NCBI GenBank assembly: GCA_023393525.1
Contig: JAEWKZ010000048.1
Location: 1 to 56,757, forward strand
Source: Pseudomonadota bacterium
Lineage (GTDB): Bacteria; Desulfobacterota; Desulfovibrionia; Desulfovibrionales; Desulfomicrobiaceae
DNA length: 56,757 nucleotides
Direction of reading: 5' to 3'
Positions 32,265-40,621 of this stretch are shown here, in pieces; positions within the stretch are counted from its first letter, which is position 1, and each line of letters begins with the position of its first letter. Below the pieces are notes generated by a model. That model did not search any database. It saw only the letters and a program-made list of their open reading frames with translations, and was not told the DNA's origin. The translations under genes were made by a program, and so were the position numbers.

Positions 32265-33896
32265 ATGACCAGAAGCGAACTCCTGGAGTTCTACGCTCCG
32301 CGGCTTGAAAGCATGAACGACCTGGCCCTGATCCTTGACCGGAACGGGCAGGTGCTCTTCGCCAACTCGGCGGCACGGGAGCTCCGCAAGACCCCGACCA
32401 GCGGATTCGCGTCCCGCGACATCAGTGAGCAATTCCAGGCCGAAACGGGCCCCGGCGGATTCTCGAGCCTGCCCTCCTCCCAGCCTCCGGTCCGCGACGT
32501 TCGGCTGCGGGTCACCCTTCCCGATGGCGCGGGTACCCGGCTGGTCAGCTGGAAGTGCATTGGCATCCCGGCCACCGACGGGGCCATCATCCTGGCCTGG
32601 GGCACATTTCGCAGCACCGGGCCCGGCCAGGAGATGGGTTTCACGGTTCTGCCAAACGGGATCATCCAGGCCGCAAGCCCCGCATTGTGCGGCATCTGCG
32701 GGTACACGCTGGACGAGCTGGTCGGCAGGCCGGCCCGGCAGTTCTACTACACAGCCACGGCCCGCAAACGCATCGTCAACCAGCTCAAGGAACGCAGCGA
32801 AGTCGAGAACGGAGCCGTCACCCTGCGCTGCAAGGACGGCTCCCCCCTGACCCTGTGGTACAGCGCCGAGTCCATCAGGGGCGCGGACGGCAAGATTCTT
32901 TCCTACAGCGGCTTTTTCCAGCAGCGGCCCTTCGCCTTTTCCTCCAAGCTGGCTGCCGAATTCACCCGCATTGTCGACGCCCTGCCCGATCTGGCCTGGG
33001 TCAGCGGACGGGACCTGCGCATCGTGGCCGCCAATGACGCGTATCTCACCGCCTACGGGCGCAAGCGCGACGAGGTCGTCGGCCGAAGCGAGTACGACTT
33101 TCTGGAACCGGAACAGGCCCGCTTCCCCATCGAAGCGGCCCTCAAGGTCTTCGAGGAAAAGCAGGAACTCCTCCATCCGGCCGTGCCGCACCTGCCGAAC
33201 CCGCAAATCTGGTACAGGGTCATCCGCCGCCCCATCTTCGATGACGACCGGCAGGAGGTCATCGGACTTTTGGGCATCGCCCAGGACATATCGTCCAAGG
33301 TCATGCAGGAGAACGCCTTCATGGACCAGCTGCGAGCGCGCGAAGAGGACGTGGTCGTGGTCACCGATGATCAGGGGCGCATCCTGCGCCGCTCCGCGCA
33401 GACCCTCAATCCATCCATATATGGCCGTCCCCAGGCCTTCGACGCCTACACCCTGGACATGCGCCCGGTGCTCGACCTGCTGCACGCCGACGATCTGCCC
33501 GCCGTACGCCAGGCCATGCACCTGGTGCTGCGCGAACGGCGCGAACAGCACCTGGAGTGCCGCATTCGCAACCAGTCCGGAAACTACTCCACGGTCCTGG
33601 CGCGGCTCATATTCCACGACGCCATCTACGGCGAACCCCGCATGTACGTGGTGGTGCGCGACATCACCGAGCAGATCGGCCTGCGCAAGGCGCCCATGGT
33701 CATCGAACGCCTCAAGCTGGCCTCGGGCACGCGCACCGACCGTGAATTGGCGTCCTTCCTGAGCGTGTCCGCGGCGGCGATCTCCAACGCGCGCAAGAAC
33801 GAACGGGTCCCGCCGGACTGGATAATCGACACGGGATTGCGCACCGGGAGCTCCATCGACTGGATCGTCAGCGCGGTCATGCCGAACACGCCGTGA
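32265..33896 (+). CDS. Four-PAS regulator with phage-CI-type helix-turn-helix
   Basis: A 543-residue cytoplasmic protein. PAS-like segments are visible at about 10-115, 125-225 (MGFTVLPNGIIQAASPALCGICGYTLDELVG), 235-350 (DALPDLAWVSGRDLRIVAANDAYLTAYGRKRDEVVG) and 360-475. The C-terminal 60 residues (VIERLKLASGTRTDRELASFLSVSAAAISNARKNERVPPDWII and on) match the N-terminal helix-turn-helix of phage CI repressors. So it is a one-component regulator that would bind DNA in response to PAS ligands or redox, with no kinase domain. The start at 32265 has GGTGAA upstream. It is divergent from the FadL-type gene, which is a possible target. Confidence 0.87.
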   Translation: MTRSELLEFYAPRLESMNDLALILDRNGQVLFANSAARELRKTPTSGFASRDISEQFQAETGPGGFSSLPSSQPPVRDVRLRVTLPDGAGTRLVSWKCIGIPATDGAIILAWGTFRSTGPGQEMGFTVLPNGIIQAASPALCGICGYTLDELVGRPARQFYYTATARKRIVNQLKERSEVENGAVTLRCKDGSPLTLWYSAESIRGADGKILSYSGFFQQRPFAFSSKLAAEFTRIVDALPDLAWVSGRDLRIVAANDAYLTAYGRKRDEVVGRSEYDFLEPEQARFPIEAALKVFEEKQELLHPAVPHLPNPQIWYRVIRRPIFDDDRQEVIGLLGIAQDISSKVMQENAFMDQLRAREEDVVVVTDDQGRILRRSAQTLNPSIYGRPQAFDAYTLDMRPVLDLLHADDLPAVRQAMHLVLRERREQHLECRIRNQSGNYSTVLARLIFHDAIYGEPRMYVVVRDITEQIGLRKAPMVIERLKLASGTRTDRELASFLSVSAAAISNARKNERVPPDWIIDTGLRTGSSIDWIVSAVMPNTP

Positions 33897-33993
33897 ATCC
33901 CGCCCAGCGCCGCACCGTGCCGAAAACATCCTTGTTGTGCTCTTGGCTCGACGCGGATAGGAAAATCCGCATCCATACTCCCGGAGATCCATC

Positions 33994-35322
33994 GTGAAAA
34001 ACCTTATCTTCCTGATACTGCTTGTTTTGATTCCTGCCTGCGCCAGCCGCCAGACGCCGTCGTCCGCGCCACAGGAAGAATGGTTGGCGATGAACAGGCA
34101 TTTCATCGCTCTCCACACCCAAGGCGACTACGACCAGGCCCTGGCCACAGCCCTCAGGGAAGTCGATCTGGCCCAGCGATTCGCACCTCGGGAAAACGCC
34201 GAACTGGCGACCTCGCTGAACAATCTCGGGGTGACCTATACCGCCCTGGGCAGATTCGAGGAGGCCAAAGCGCCGCTGGAAAGAGCCCTGGCCATGCGCG
34301 AGACGATCCTGGGCCCGAATCACGCGGAAGTGGCGACGACCCTCGGCAACCTCGGAGAACTCTACACGGCCATGAACATGGCTTCCGAGGCGGAGGACGC
34401 GTTCATCCGCGCCCTTGAAATCCGGGAGTCCGGGCAACAGCCCGAAAACGCGGATCTGGCAGAAACCCTGAACAATCTGGGCGAACTCTACTACCGCAAG
34501 GGGCTCCTCGACCAAAGCGAGACCTTGCTTCAACGCGCGTTGGCCATCAGGGAAAGGGAACTTGGCGCCCAGCACCCGCGTCTTGCCAGCACCCTCGACA
34601 GCCTGGCCGGCATCGAACAGGCGAGAGGACGCCTTCCGCAAGCCCAGGCATTGCTTGAGCAATCCCTGGCCATCAAGGAAGAGGCGCTGGGAGGCGAGCA
34701 CCCATGGCTGGTCGGAACGCTGACCAATCTGGCCGAAGCGCTCCTTCTCCAAGACAAGGTCGCCGAGGCCGAACCTCTGGCGCGCAAGGCGGTGCGGATC
34801 GGCGAACTGGCATACGGACCGGACAACGTGCGCATGGCCATCCCGCTGACCACTCTGGGCAATCTGATGCGCGCCCAGGGCCGGTTCGGAGAGGCGCAGG
34901 ACATCTACGCGCGCGCCCTGGCCCTGCGGGAACAGGCCCTGCCCGCGGACCACATCGACATGGCGATTTCCCTTGGCAATCTGGCGGCGGTTCATTATGC
35001 CCAGGGGCGCTTCGCGCAAGCAGAGCCGCTGTACGAGCAGGCGCTGGCCATCAGCGAAGCCGTCCTCGGTCCGGAACACGGCGACGTGGCCCAGCTTCTG
35101 CACAATCTCGGGGTGGTCGACCGCAAGCTCGGAAACCTCGACCAGGCCACGAACATGTTCATGCGCGCCCTGGCCATCCGTGAAAAACTCTACGGAATGT
35201 CGGCCCCGGTCGTAGCCGAGACCCTGGAGGCCCTGTCCATGACCTTGAAAGAGACGGGCGACGCGGATACCGCGGCAGGTTATCTGCAACGGGCCAGAAC
35301 CATTCGCGAACAGAACCGTTGA
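33994..35322 (+). CDS. TPR-repeat lipoprotein (kinesin-light-chain type)
   Basis: A 442-residue protein with lipoprotein signal MKNLIFLILLVLIPACAS. Eight to nine tandem TPR units of 42 residues follow, each close to A-LNNLGVTYTALGRFEEAKAPLERALAMRE, from about residue 60 to 435. The regular 42-residue spacing is the TPR_12 type. It is a protein-protein scaffold in the periplasm or on the inner face of the outer membrane. It is 97 bases after the PAS regulator on the same strand and precedes motAB; no partner is evident. GGAGAT lies upstream of the start. Confidence 0.9.
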   Translation: MKNLIFLILLVLIPACASRQTPSSAPQEEWLAMNRHFIALHTQGDYDQALATALREVDLAQRFAPRENAELATSLNNLGVTYTALGRFEEAKAPLERALAMRETILGPNHAEVATTLGNLGELYTAMNMASEAEDAFIRALEIRESGQQPENADLAETLNNLGELYYRKGLLDQSETLLQRALAIRERELGAQHPRLASTLDSLAGIEQARGRLPQAQALLEQSLAIKEEALGGEHPWLVGTLTNLAEALLLQDKVAEAEPLARKAVRIGELAYGPDNVRMAIPLTTLGNLMRAQGRFGEAQDIYARALALREQALPADHIDMAISLGNLAAVHYAQGRFAQAEPLYEQALAISEAVLGPEHGDVAQLLHNLGVVDRKLGNLDQATNMFMRALAIREKLYGMSAPVVAETLEALSMTLKETGDADTAAGYLQRARTIREQNR

Positions 35323-35338
35323 TAATGGAACGGGCCGC

Positions 35339-35361
35339 TCGCGGGCGGGACAAGCCCGCGA
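35339..35361 (+). terminator. Hairpin downstream of the TPR gene
   Basis: TCGCGGGC (35339-35346) pairs with GCCCGCGA (35354-35361), 17 bases after the stop. It has no T-run. Confidence 0.5.
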
Positions 35362-35493
35362 AGGGGCGCAGCCATTCTGTATTAGACCTTTGGGTTCTTT
35401 TTCGATACATGAACCAAACTTGAATCACAGAGACTCTCCGTCGACAGAGCCTGGGACGGATTTCACTTCCAAGAGAGGGCGGGTTACAACGCA

Positions 35494-36345
35494 ATGTTTG
35501 CGATCATCGGATTACTCGTTGTCATAGGGTGTGTCGCCGGCGGCTACACCATGGCCCACGGCAACTTCAGCGTGCTGTGGCAGCCCGCGGAAGTCGTGAT
35601 CATCGTCGGCGCGGCCATCGGAACCTTTTTGATTTCCTCGCCCTTGAAGGTCATCAAGCTGACCATCAAGGGCTTCGCCAGCGTGTTCAAAGCCAAGGCG
35701 CCGGGCAAGGACGAATACTTGCAACTGCTGCGCGCCCTCTATGACCTGCTGACCCTGGCCAAGCACGAAGGCATCATCGCCCTGGAAAGCCATGCCAACA
35801 AGCCCATGGAAAGCAGCATCTTCACGCCCTACCCCTTTGTCATCAAGAACCACCACGTCCTCGATTTCATCTGCGACAACGTGAAGACCTACGCCATGGC
35901 CGGCATGGAACCGCACGAATTCGAAACCCTCATGGACATCGACATCGACACCCATCACGAGGAAGAATCCATCGCCGCCGGAGCCATCTCCAAACTCGCC
36001 GACTCCATGCCCGCCCTGGGTATCGTGGCCTGCGTCCTTGGCGTTGTCGTGACCATGGGCGCCATCAACGAGCCCCCGGAAATTTTGGGTGCGCACATCG
36101 GCGCGGCTCTGGTCGGAACATTCCTGGGCATTCTTTTGGCCTATGGCTTCGTCGCGCCGTTCTCGGCCAACATCGAGCACCAGATCCGCGATCAGCACAC
36201 GCTCATGAACGTGGCCAAAACAGCCATCATGTCCTTTGCCCTGGGCTGGGCTCCCGCCCTGGCGCTGGAGGCGGCCCGCCGCGCAGTGCCCAGTTCGGCC
36301 AGGCCCTCTTTCGAAGAACTCGAAAATGCCGTACGCAAGAAATAG
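35494..36345 (+). CDS. motA: Flagellar stator protein MotA
   Basis: A 283-residue inner-membrane protein with four membrane segments: MFAIIGLLVVIGCVAGGYTMA, VVIIVGAAIGTFLISSP, and later LGIVACVLGVVVTMGAI and IGAALVGTFLGILLAYGFVAPF. A large cytoplasmic loop lies between segments 2 and 3, as in MotA. With MotB it forms the proton channel that drives flagellar rotation. The conserved Pro of PALGIV and the gating region are present. The C-terminus ends with ARPSFEELENAVRKK. It precedes motB by 32 bases. Confidence 0.95.
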   Translation: MFAIIGLLVVIGCVAGGYTMAHGNFSVLWQPAEVVIIVGAAIGTFLISSPLKVIKLTIKGFASVFKAKAPGKDEYLQLLRALYDLLTLAKHEGIIALESHANKPMESSIFTPYPFVIKNHHVLDFICDNVKTYAMAGMEPHEFETLMDIDIDTHHEEESIAAGAISKLADSMPALGIVACVLGVVVTMGAINEPPEILGAHIGAALVGTFLGILLAYGFVAPFSANIEHQIRDQHTLMNVAKTAIMSFALGWAPALALEAARRAVPSSARPSFEELENAVRKK

Positions 36346-36377
36346 TTCGCCCGTGGGCGGACAGGTATCACAACATC

Positions 36378-37310
36378 ATGGCCGATAAAAAAGCCGTCAT
36401 CATCAAAAAAGTCAAAAAAGGCGGACACGGCGGGCATCATGGCGGCGCCTGGAAGATCGCCTATGCCGACTTCGTCACCGCCATGATGGCCTTCTTCCTC
36501 CTGATGTGGCTCCTGAACAACGTCAGCGAGGAGAAAAAGGAGCAGCTCTCCATCTACTTCAAGGAATTTTCGATCCTGGAAGGGCTGCCGCCGTCCATGA
36601 ACGTCGGCGCAGGCGGCCAGAGCGCCGCTGATCCGCAGATTAAACCGCTCATCCTGGAAGGAACGACAGGCATGTTCGCCGAAGGCAAATCCCAGGAGGA
36701 AATCCTCAAGGAAGCCATGGCCAAGATGATCGAAGAGCGCCTGAAGGAGTTCAAGGACGAACTGATCATCGACACCTTCGACAACGGGGTGCGCATCCAG
36801 ATGCTCTACGGCGAAGGAAACCCGTTCTTCGACTCGGCCAGCTCCCAGTTGACCGAGGATGCGCGCAGCGTGCTCAAGGTCATCGCCGACACCGTCCGCG
36901 ATCTGCCCAACCAGATCGCCGTCGAAGGCCACACCGACGCCGTGCCCCTGGGCGGTCCCCAGTCGCGCTACACCAACTGGGAGCTGTCCACCGACCGCGC
37001 CTCGTCGGCGCGCATCATTCTGCAGGAATTCGGGGTCGACCCCAAACGCATGGTCAGGGTGGCCGGATATGCGGCGACCCAACCCCTGATCCTCGACAAT
37101 CCCGAGGACCCCCGCAACCGCAGGGTCAGCATCCTCCTCTTCAACGACCCGACGCGAAACCCTTCGGACCTGAACGCAACGGAGGCGACGCCTCCTCTTT
37201 CCGTCAATCCGCTCCTGAACGGCACCTCCGTACCGATCGAGCCGATCACACCGGCCGCGCCGCCCGCACCGGCCGCGCCGGTCGCACCGGCCGCGCCGGT
37301 CGTCCACTAG
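36378..37310 (+). CDS. motB: Flagellar stator protein MotB
   Basis: A 310-residue protein. The single membrane segment AYADFVTAMMAFFLLMWLL carries the proton-carrying Asp of ADFVT. A plug/linker follows, then the peptidoglycan-binding OmpA domain (about 145-260) with AVEGHTDAVPLGG, NWELSTDRASSARIIL and GYAATQPL. The tail is a low-complexity Ala/Pro/Val run (about 290-310). The Lys/His/Gly-rich N-terminus (VKKGGHGGHHGGAWK) is common in this group. The ribosome site is weak; coupling to motA is likely. Confidence 0.95.
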   Translation: MADKKAVIIKKVKKGGHGGHHGGAWKIAYADFVTAMMAFFLLMWLLNNVSEEKKEQLSIYFKEFSILEGLPPSMNVGAGGQSAADPQIKPLILEGTTGMFAEGKSQEEILKEAMAKMIEERLKEFKDELIIDTFDNGVRIQMLYGEGNPFFDSASSQLTEDARSVLKVIADTVRDLPNQIAVEGHTDAVPLGGPQSRYTNWELSTDRASSARIILQEFGVDPKRMVRVAGYAATQPLILDNPEDPRNRRVSILLFNDPTRNPSDLNATEATPPLSVNPLLNGTSVPIEPITPAAPPAPAAPVAPAAPVVH

Positions 37311-37346
37311 CCTCCTCCACAGCCGACACCGTCCTGAAAAAAGCGA

Positions 37347-37378
37347 CACCCCCTGCTCGCGGCTGCGAGCAGGGGGTG
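37347..37378 (+). terminator. Terminator of motAB
   Basis: CACCCCCTGCTCGC (37347-37360) pairs perfectly with GCGAGCAGGGGGTG (37365-37378) around GGCT, followed by CCTTT. It also lies 33 bases beyond the stop of the convergent helicase gene. Confidence 0.8.
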
Positions 37379-37410
37379 CCTTTGAGATCGGTCATTGGCC
37401 CGGAGTCACC

Positions 37411-38745
37411 TCAAGAGGCGGCTCCAGCCATTCCGAACACGCTTCGACCGGAGGAGGCGGAACGGCGTGGCTGGCCTGCGCGCCCGGAAGGAGTGCGCGC
37501 ATCCGAAGCGCTGCGCTGCGCCGGGCGGGCTGACCGGCTCGAAGGAGCGTTGCGTGCGGGGCCTCTTCCGGGAGTCCGGGGCGGGCGGGGTTCTTCAAAA
37601 GCGGCTTCGTCGCCGCCGGTGGCATACGCGAAGCCTTCAATGCGCACCCGCTCCAGACGTCCGCCCAGGATGCGCTCGATGGCGTTGACCTGGGTGTTGT
37701 CTTCCGGCGTGACCAAGGTGATGGCCTCGCCGCTCTTGTCGGCGCGACCGGTGCGCCCGATGCGATGGGTGTAGCTTTCGGCCGTGTCCGGCAGGTCGAA
37801 GTTGACGACGTGGGAAATACGCACGCAGTCTATGCCGCGCGCCGCAATGTCGGTGGCGACCATGATCCGATATTTGCCGCTGCGAAATCCATCCAGGGCT
37901 TCCTGCCTGCGATTCTGGGACAGGTTGCCCTGAAGCGAGGTCGCGAGCATCCCCTTCTGCTCCAGCTTGCGGGCCAGGCTCTTGGCGCGGTGCTTGGTGC
38001 GGGTGAAGATCAGGACGCAATCATGCGGAGTACGACCCAGGTAGGTTTCAAGCAGGGCCATCTTCTGCCCGGCGGAAACAGGATAAAGGGTGTGACGGAT
38101 CTTTTCCGCCGGAGCGGTGTTGGCCACCTGCACCACGGCGGGCCGCACCAGGAGCTGGTCGGCGATCTTGCGGATTTCCGGCGGCATGGTCGCGGAAAAA
38201 AGCAGGTTCTGCCGTTTGGCCGGCAATTTGGCCATGATGCGGCGCAGATCCGGCAAGAATCCCATGTCGAACATGCGGTCGGCCTCGTCGAGAACCAAGG
38301 CATGGACATTAGACAAGTCCACAAGCCCCCGATTGACAAGATCGAGCAGCCGGCCGGGGCAAGCCACCAAAACGCTGGCCTGGCGGGCGGCTTTGACCTG
38401 CGGGGTTTCGCCCACGCCGCCGAATATGGCGGCAGAACGGATGCCGGTCTGCTTGCCGAGCGCGATGAACGTCTCGTGGATCTGCAAGGCAAGTTCGCGG
38501 GTCGGGGCCAGAACAAGCACGCGCACCGGGCCGCGCACCGAAATACCGTCATTGATCATGCGCTGCAAAAGTGGCAGCGCGAAGGCTGCGGTCTTGCCGG
38601 TCCCGGTCTGGGCCAGTCCGAGGACATCCTTGCCGTCGAGCACGGACGGAATGGCCTGAATCTGAATGGGGGTGGGGGAAACGTAGCCGCAGTCACGGAT
38701 GCCAACGTTCAAACGCTGGTCAAAGGAAAAAGAGGAAAAATCCAC
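37411..38745 (-). CDS. DEAD-box RNA helicase (RhlE-like)
   Basis: A 444-residue helicase. Motifs in order: Q motif (SPTPIQIQAIP), I (AQTGTGKT), Ia (PTRELALQ), II (DEAD), III (SAT), IV (VLIFTRTKH), V (ATDIAARGID) and VI (HRIGRTGR). A basic, Ser/Arg/Pro-rich tail follows from about residue 370. It starts with GTG at 38745, chosen for the family-typical DFSSFSFDQRL beginning and the AGGAC site upstream; the frame to 38880 is unlikely to be coding. It probably works in ribosome assembly or mRNA turnover. It is similar in motif order to the second helicase at 40622 but differs in tail. Confidence 0.93.
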   Translation of the reverse strand: MDFSSFSFDQRLNVGIRDCGYVSPTPIQIQAIPSVLDGKDVLGLAQTGTGKTAAFALPLLQRMINDGISVRGPVRVLVLAPTRELALQIHETFIALGKQTGIRSAAIFGGVGETPQVKAARQASVLVACPGRLLDLVNRGLVDLSNVHALVLDEADRMFDMGFLPDLRRIMAKLPAKRQNLLFSATMPPEIRKIADQLLVRPAVVQVANTAPAEKIRHTLYPVSAGQKMALLETYLGRTPHDCVLIFTRTKHRAKSLARKLEQKGMLATSLQGNLSQNRRQEALDGFRSGKYRIMVATDIAARGIDCVRISHVVNFDLPDTAESYTHRIGRTGRADKSGEAITLVTPEDNTQVNAIERILGGRLERVRIEGFAYATGGDEAAFEEPRPPRTPGRGPARNAPSSRSARPAQRSASDARTPSGRAGQPRRSASSGRSVFGMAGAAS

Positions 38746-38967
38746 AAATGGTCCTGTGGTTTGAGGAAAATCAACGACTGGCGTGATGAACAATCGAAGG
38801 CCGGACGTGCCGGAAGAATGGAAAATCTCCAAGACGAGATGATGACGCGCCGTTGCCTGACATGGTCCGCAAGGCTTCAAGGCTCTAGTCTGCTCACGCG
38901 AGAGATGTGAGCCATAAGCCCCTTTGGAATGGAATGCAAAGAAAATAAATGGCGTCCCGCGCGAACA

Positions 38968-39000
38968 AAAAAAAGCCGCACCCTGAGGATGCGGCTTGAT
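38968..39000 (-). terminator. tRNA-Lys terminator
   Basis: AAGCCGCA (38973-38980) pairs with TGCGGCTT (38990-38997); on the minus strand a T-run follows. It ends the tRNA transcript 7 bases after the CCA. Confidence 0.9.
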
Positions 39001-39006
39001 TTTTAG

Positions 39007-39082
39007 TGGTGGGCCAACAAGGAATCGAACCTTGAACCTGCTGATTAAGAGTCAGATGCTCTACCAATTGAGCTATTGGCCC
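39007..39082 (-). tRNA. tRNA-Lys (CTT)
   Basis: A 76-base cloverleaf on the minus strand with encoded CCA. The acceptor is GGGCCAA/TTGGCCC, the anticodon loop CTCTTAA (anticodon CTT), and the T-arm CAAGG-TTCGATT-CCTTG. Confidence 0.96.
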
Positions 39083-39098
39083 GCCCAAACGGAAGGCT

Positions 39099-39127
39099 TA
39101 AGTAGACATGCGGGCCGACGTTGTCAA
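39099..39127 (-). promoter_or_regulatory. tRNA-Lys promoter
   Basis: On the minus strand TTGACA (39122-39127) and TACTTA (39099-39104) are separated by exactly 17 bases, with the tRNA starting 16 bases beyond. This is a near-consensus sigma-70 promoter. Confidence 0.75.
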
Positions 39128-39210
39128 ATGAAAAATTGCACCTTTTTTCAAGAACGGAGCGACTGTCGTTTTTTTTGGACTCAGATCCGCAGCGAACAAA
39201 AAACAACTCG

Positions 39211-39258
39211 CTTCACGACAAAAGGCAGGGCGCATTGACCCTGCCTTTTGTCGTGAAG
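39211..39258. terminator. 20-bp perfect inverted repeat after the PEP-CTERM gene
   Basis: The 20-base arm 39211-39230 is perfectly complementary to 39239-39258 around an 8-base loop. The core AAAAGGCAGGG/CCCTGCCTTTT is a normal terminator; the arm is extended by CTTCACGAC. It lies 17 bases after the PEP-CTERM stop at 39276. Confidence 0.85.
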
Positions 39259-39275
39259 AATTGCTTCGATGAAAA

Positions 39276-39944
39276 CTAGCCTCTGCGCTTTCTCCAAGCC
39301 CCGACCAATCCAAGCGCGCCGATGCCAAGGAGAAGCATGGAGGAAGGCTCGGGAACAGTATTGGGGGGCGGTTCGGTGATATCGTAGCTGATGGCGCCGT
39401 CTATGGATTGGAAGCCCCCGTATTGCAGGGTATCCGTCCCAAAAAGCGTCAGTTCGTTCAGGCCGGAATGAAAGAGAGACTGCATCCCACTTTCGAGTAA
39501 ATATTCCAATTTCCCTCCAGACGTATCTACTGCTACACCAGTATCATACAGATGAAAACCAGGCAATGGGACGTTAAAATTGTCAGTACCTGTCGTAGAT
39601 TGAATAGCTATAACGACATCATTCAAATACAAGACAAATTCGTCGTTCACACTTGCCGAAAATAAAAAATCTATGTTATCATACAAAGATGGCAATGTAA
39701 AATCATATCGTAAATATTTTCCCTCGTTTCCTCCAAGATAAATATTCGCGCTATTTGGATCAAGAGTAAAAGTATCGTCCGATGGAATAGCTGGTGCAAA
39801 ATCAGGATCAGATGATACATTAACTGATGATGTTTTTAAAGTACTCACCAAAAAATTTGAAACATCAAAATTAATTACTGCAGCAGAAGAAAATACAGGA
39901 AAAAAAACAAAAAATAGCATGTTACAAATTTTAATCCTGAGCAT
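39276..39944 (-). CDS. PEP-CTERM sorting-domain protein
   Basis: A 222-residue exported protein. It has a signal peptide (MLRIKICNMLFFVFFPVFSSAA) and a C-terminal sorting signal: VPEPSS, a hydrophobic stretch (MLLLGIGALGLVGAW) and RKRR. The middle is Ser/Thr/Asp-rich and strand-forming. The family is processed by exosortase; no exosortase gene is in this window. AAAGGAGG lies 6 bases before the ATG at 39944. The gene and the 600 bases upstream are clearly more AT-rich than the flanking helicases, hinting at acquisition or relaxed selection. The protein is probably released to the surface or extracellular matrix. Confidence 0.92.
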   Translation of the reverse strand: MLRIKICNMLFFVFFPVFSSAAVINFDVSNFLVSTLKTSSVNVSSDPDFAPAIPSDDTFTLDPNSANIYLGGNEGKYLRYDFTLPSLYDNIDFLFSASVNDEFVLYLNDVVIAIQSTTGTDNFNVPLPGFHLYDTGVAVDTSGGKLEYLLESGMQSLFHSGLNELTLFGTDTLQYGGFQSIDGAISYDITEPPPNTVPEPSSMLLLGIGALGLVGAWRKRRG

Positions 39945-40560
39945 TTTACCCTCCTTTATAATTTCGATATTGAAGCGCAATAATAAAAAATATAATTTTT
40001 ACGCTTATTAAATAGATTTATATATTAAGCGAAAAACAAATTACACATCCATATACTTAATAAGACATGGGAAAATAACTATCGGAAATAATTCAATGAA
40101 TTTCCAAGCATATTCCCTGCCATTCAATATTGTAACAAAAAATCAAAATATTACACACAACACAACGATTATGCACAATTGAAAATGTAAAATATTCCGA
40201 CATCACAAACTGTGAAACAGTCACATGCTTTATCTACTACATAAATAATTGCAAATGTTTAAGAATAATTTTCGAAATGTCAAAGAATCCGACGAATCGC
40301 TTTTTCTGAGAAGATGTATCGCCCTATAATCGCTCATTACAATTGAAGCATTTTTTGCGCGCCCGAAACAATCCGGATTACAAAAGTACGATTGTACACA
40401 TCACCACGATAGTGCCATCCAAAAGAAGTGATTTCCTCAGGTTGTCATCAAACATGCCTCATCATGAGGAGAGTGGACACGGAGGTCGGAACTGACTAGA
40501 AAATCTTTTCGCGAACATCGTCACCAGGCTTTTTGCCCCTTTTTTCTGGCTTGATCCAAA
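39945..40560. promoter_or_regulatory. AT-rich gene-free region
   Basis: About 600 bases with no convincing gene, much richer in A+T than average up to about 40330. It holds TGTGA-AACAG-TCACA (40211-40225), a CRP-family-like inverted repeat with a 5-base instead of 6-base spacer. It also holds CCTCAT-C-ATGAGG (40456-40468). The rest is unassigned; promoters for the PEP-CTERM gene and the helicase should lie here. Confidence 0.5.
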
Positions 40561-40621
40561 CCCCGGAAATCCCGGTTCGCCCATTCGCTTTTTTTCACCA
40601 CCAGATTTTTGAAGGAAGAGT

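Noticed and set aside
32232..34118. A 628-residue minus-strand frame opposite the PAS/CI gene
   Set aside because: No start signal and antisense composition; the plus-strand PAS domains are clear.
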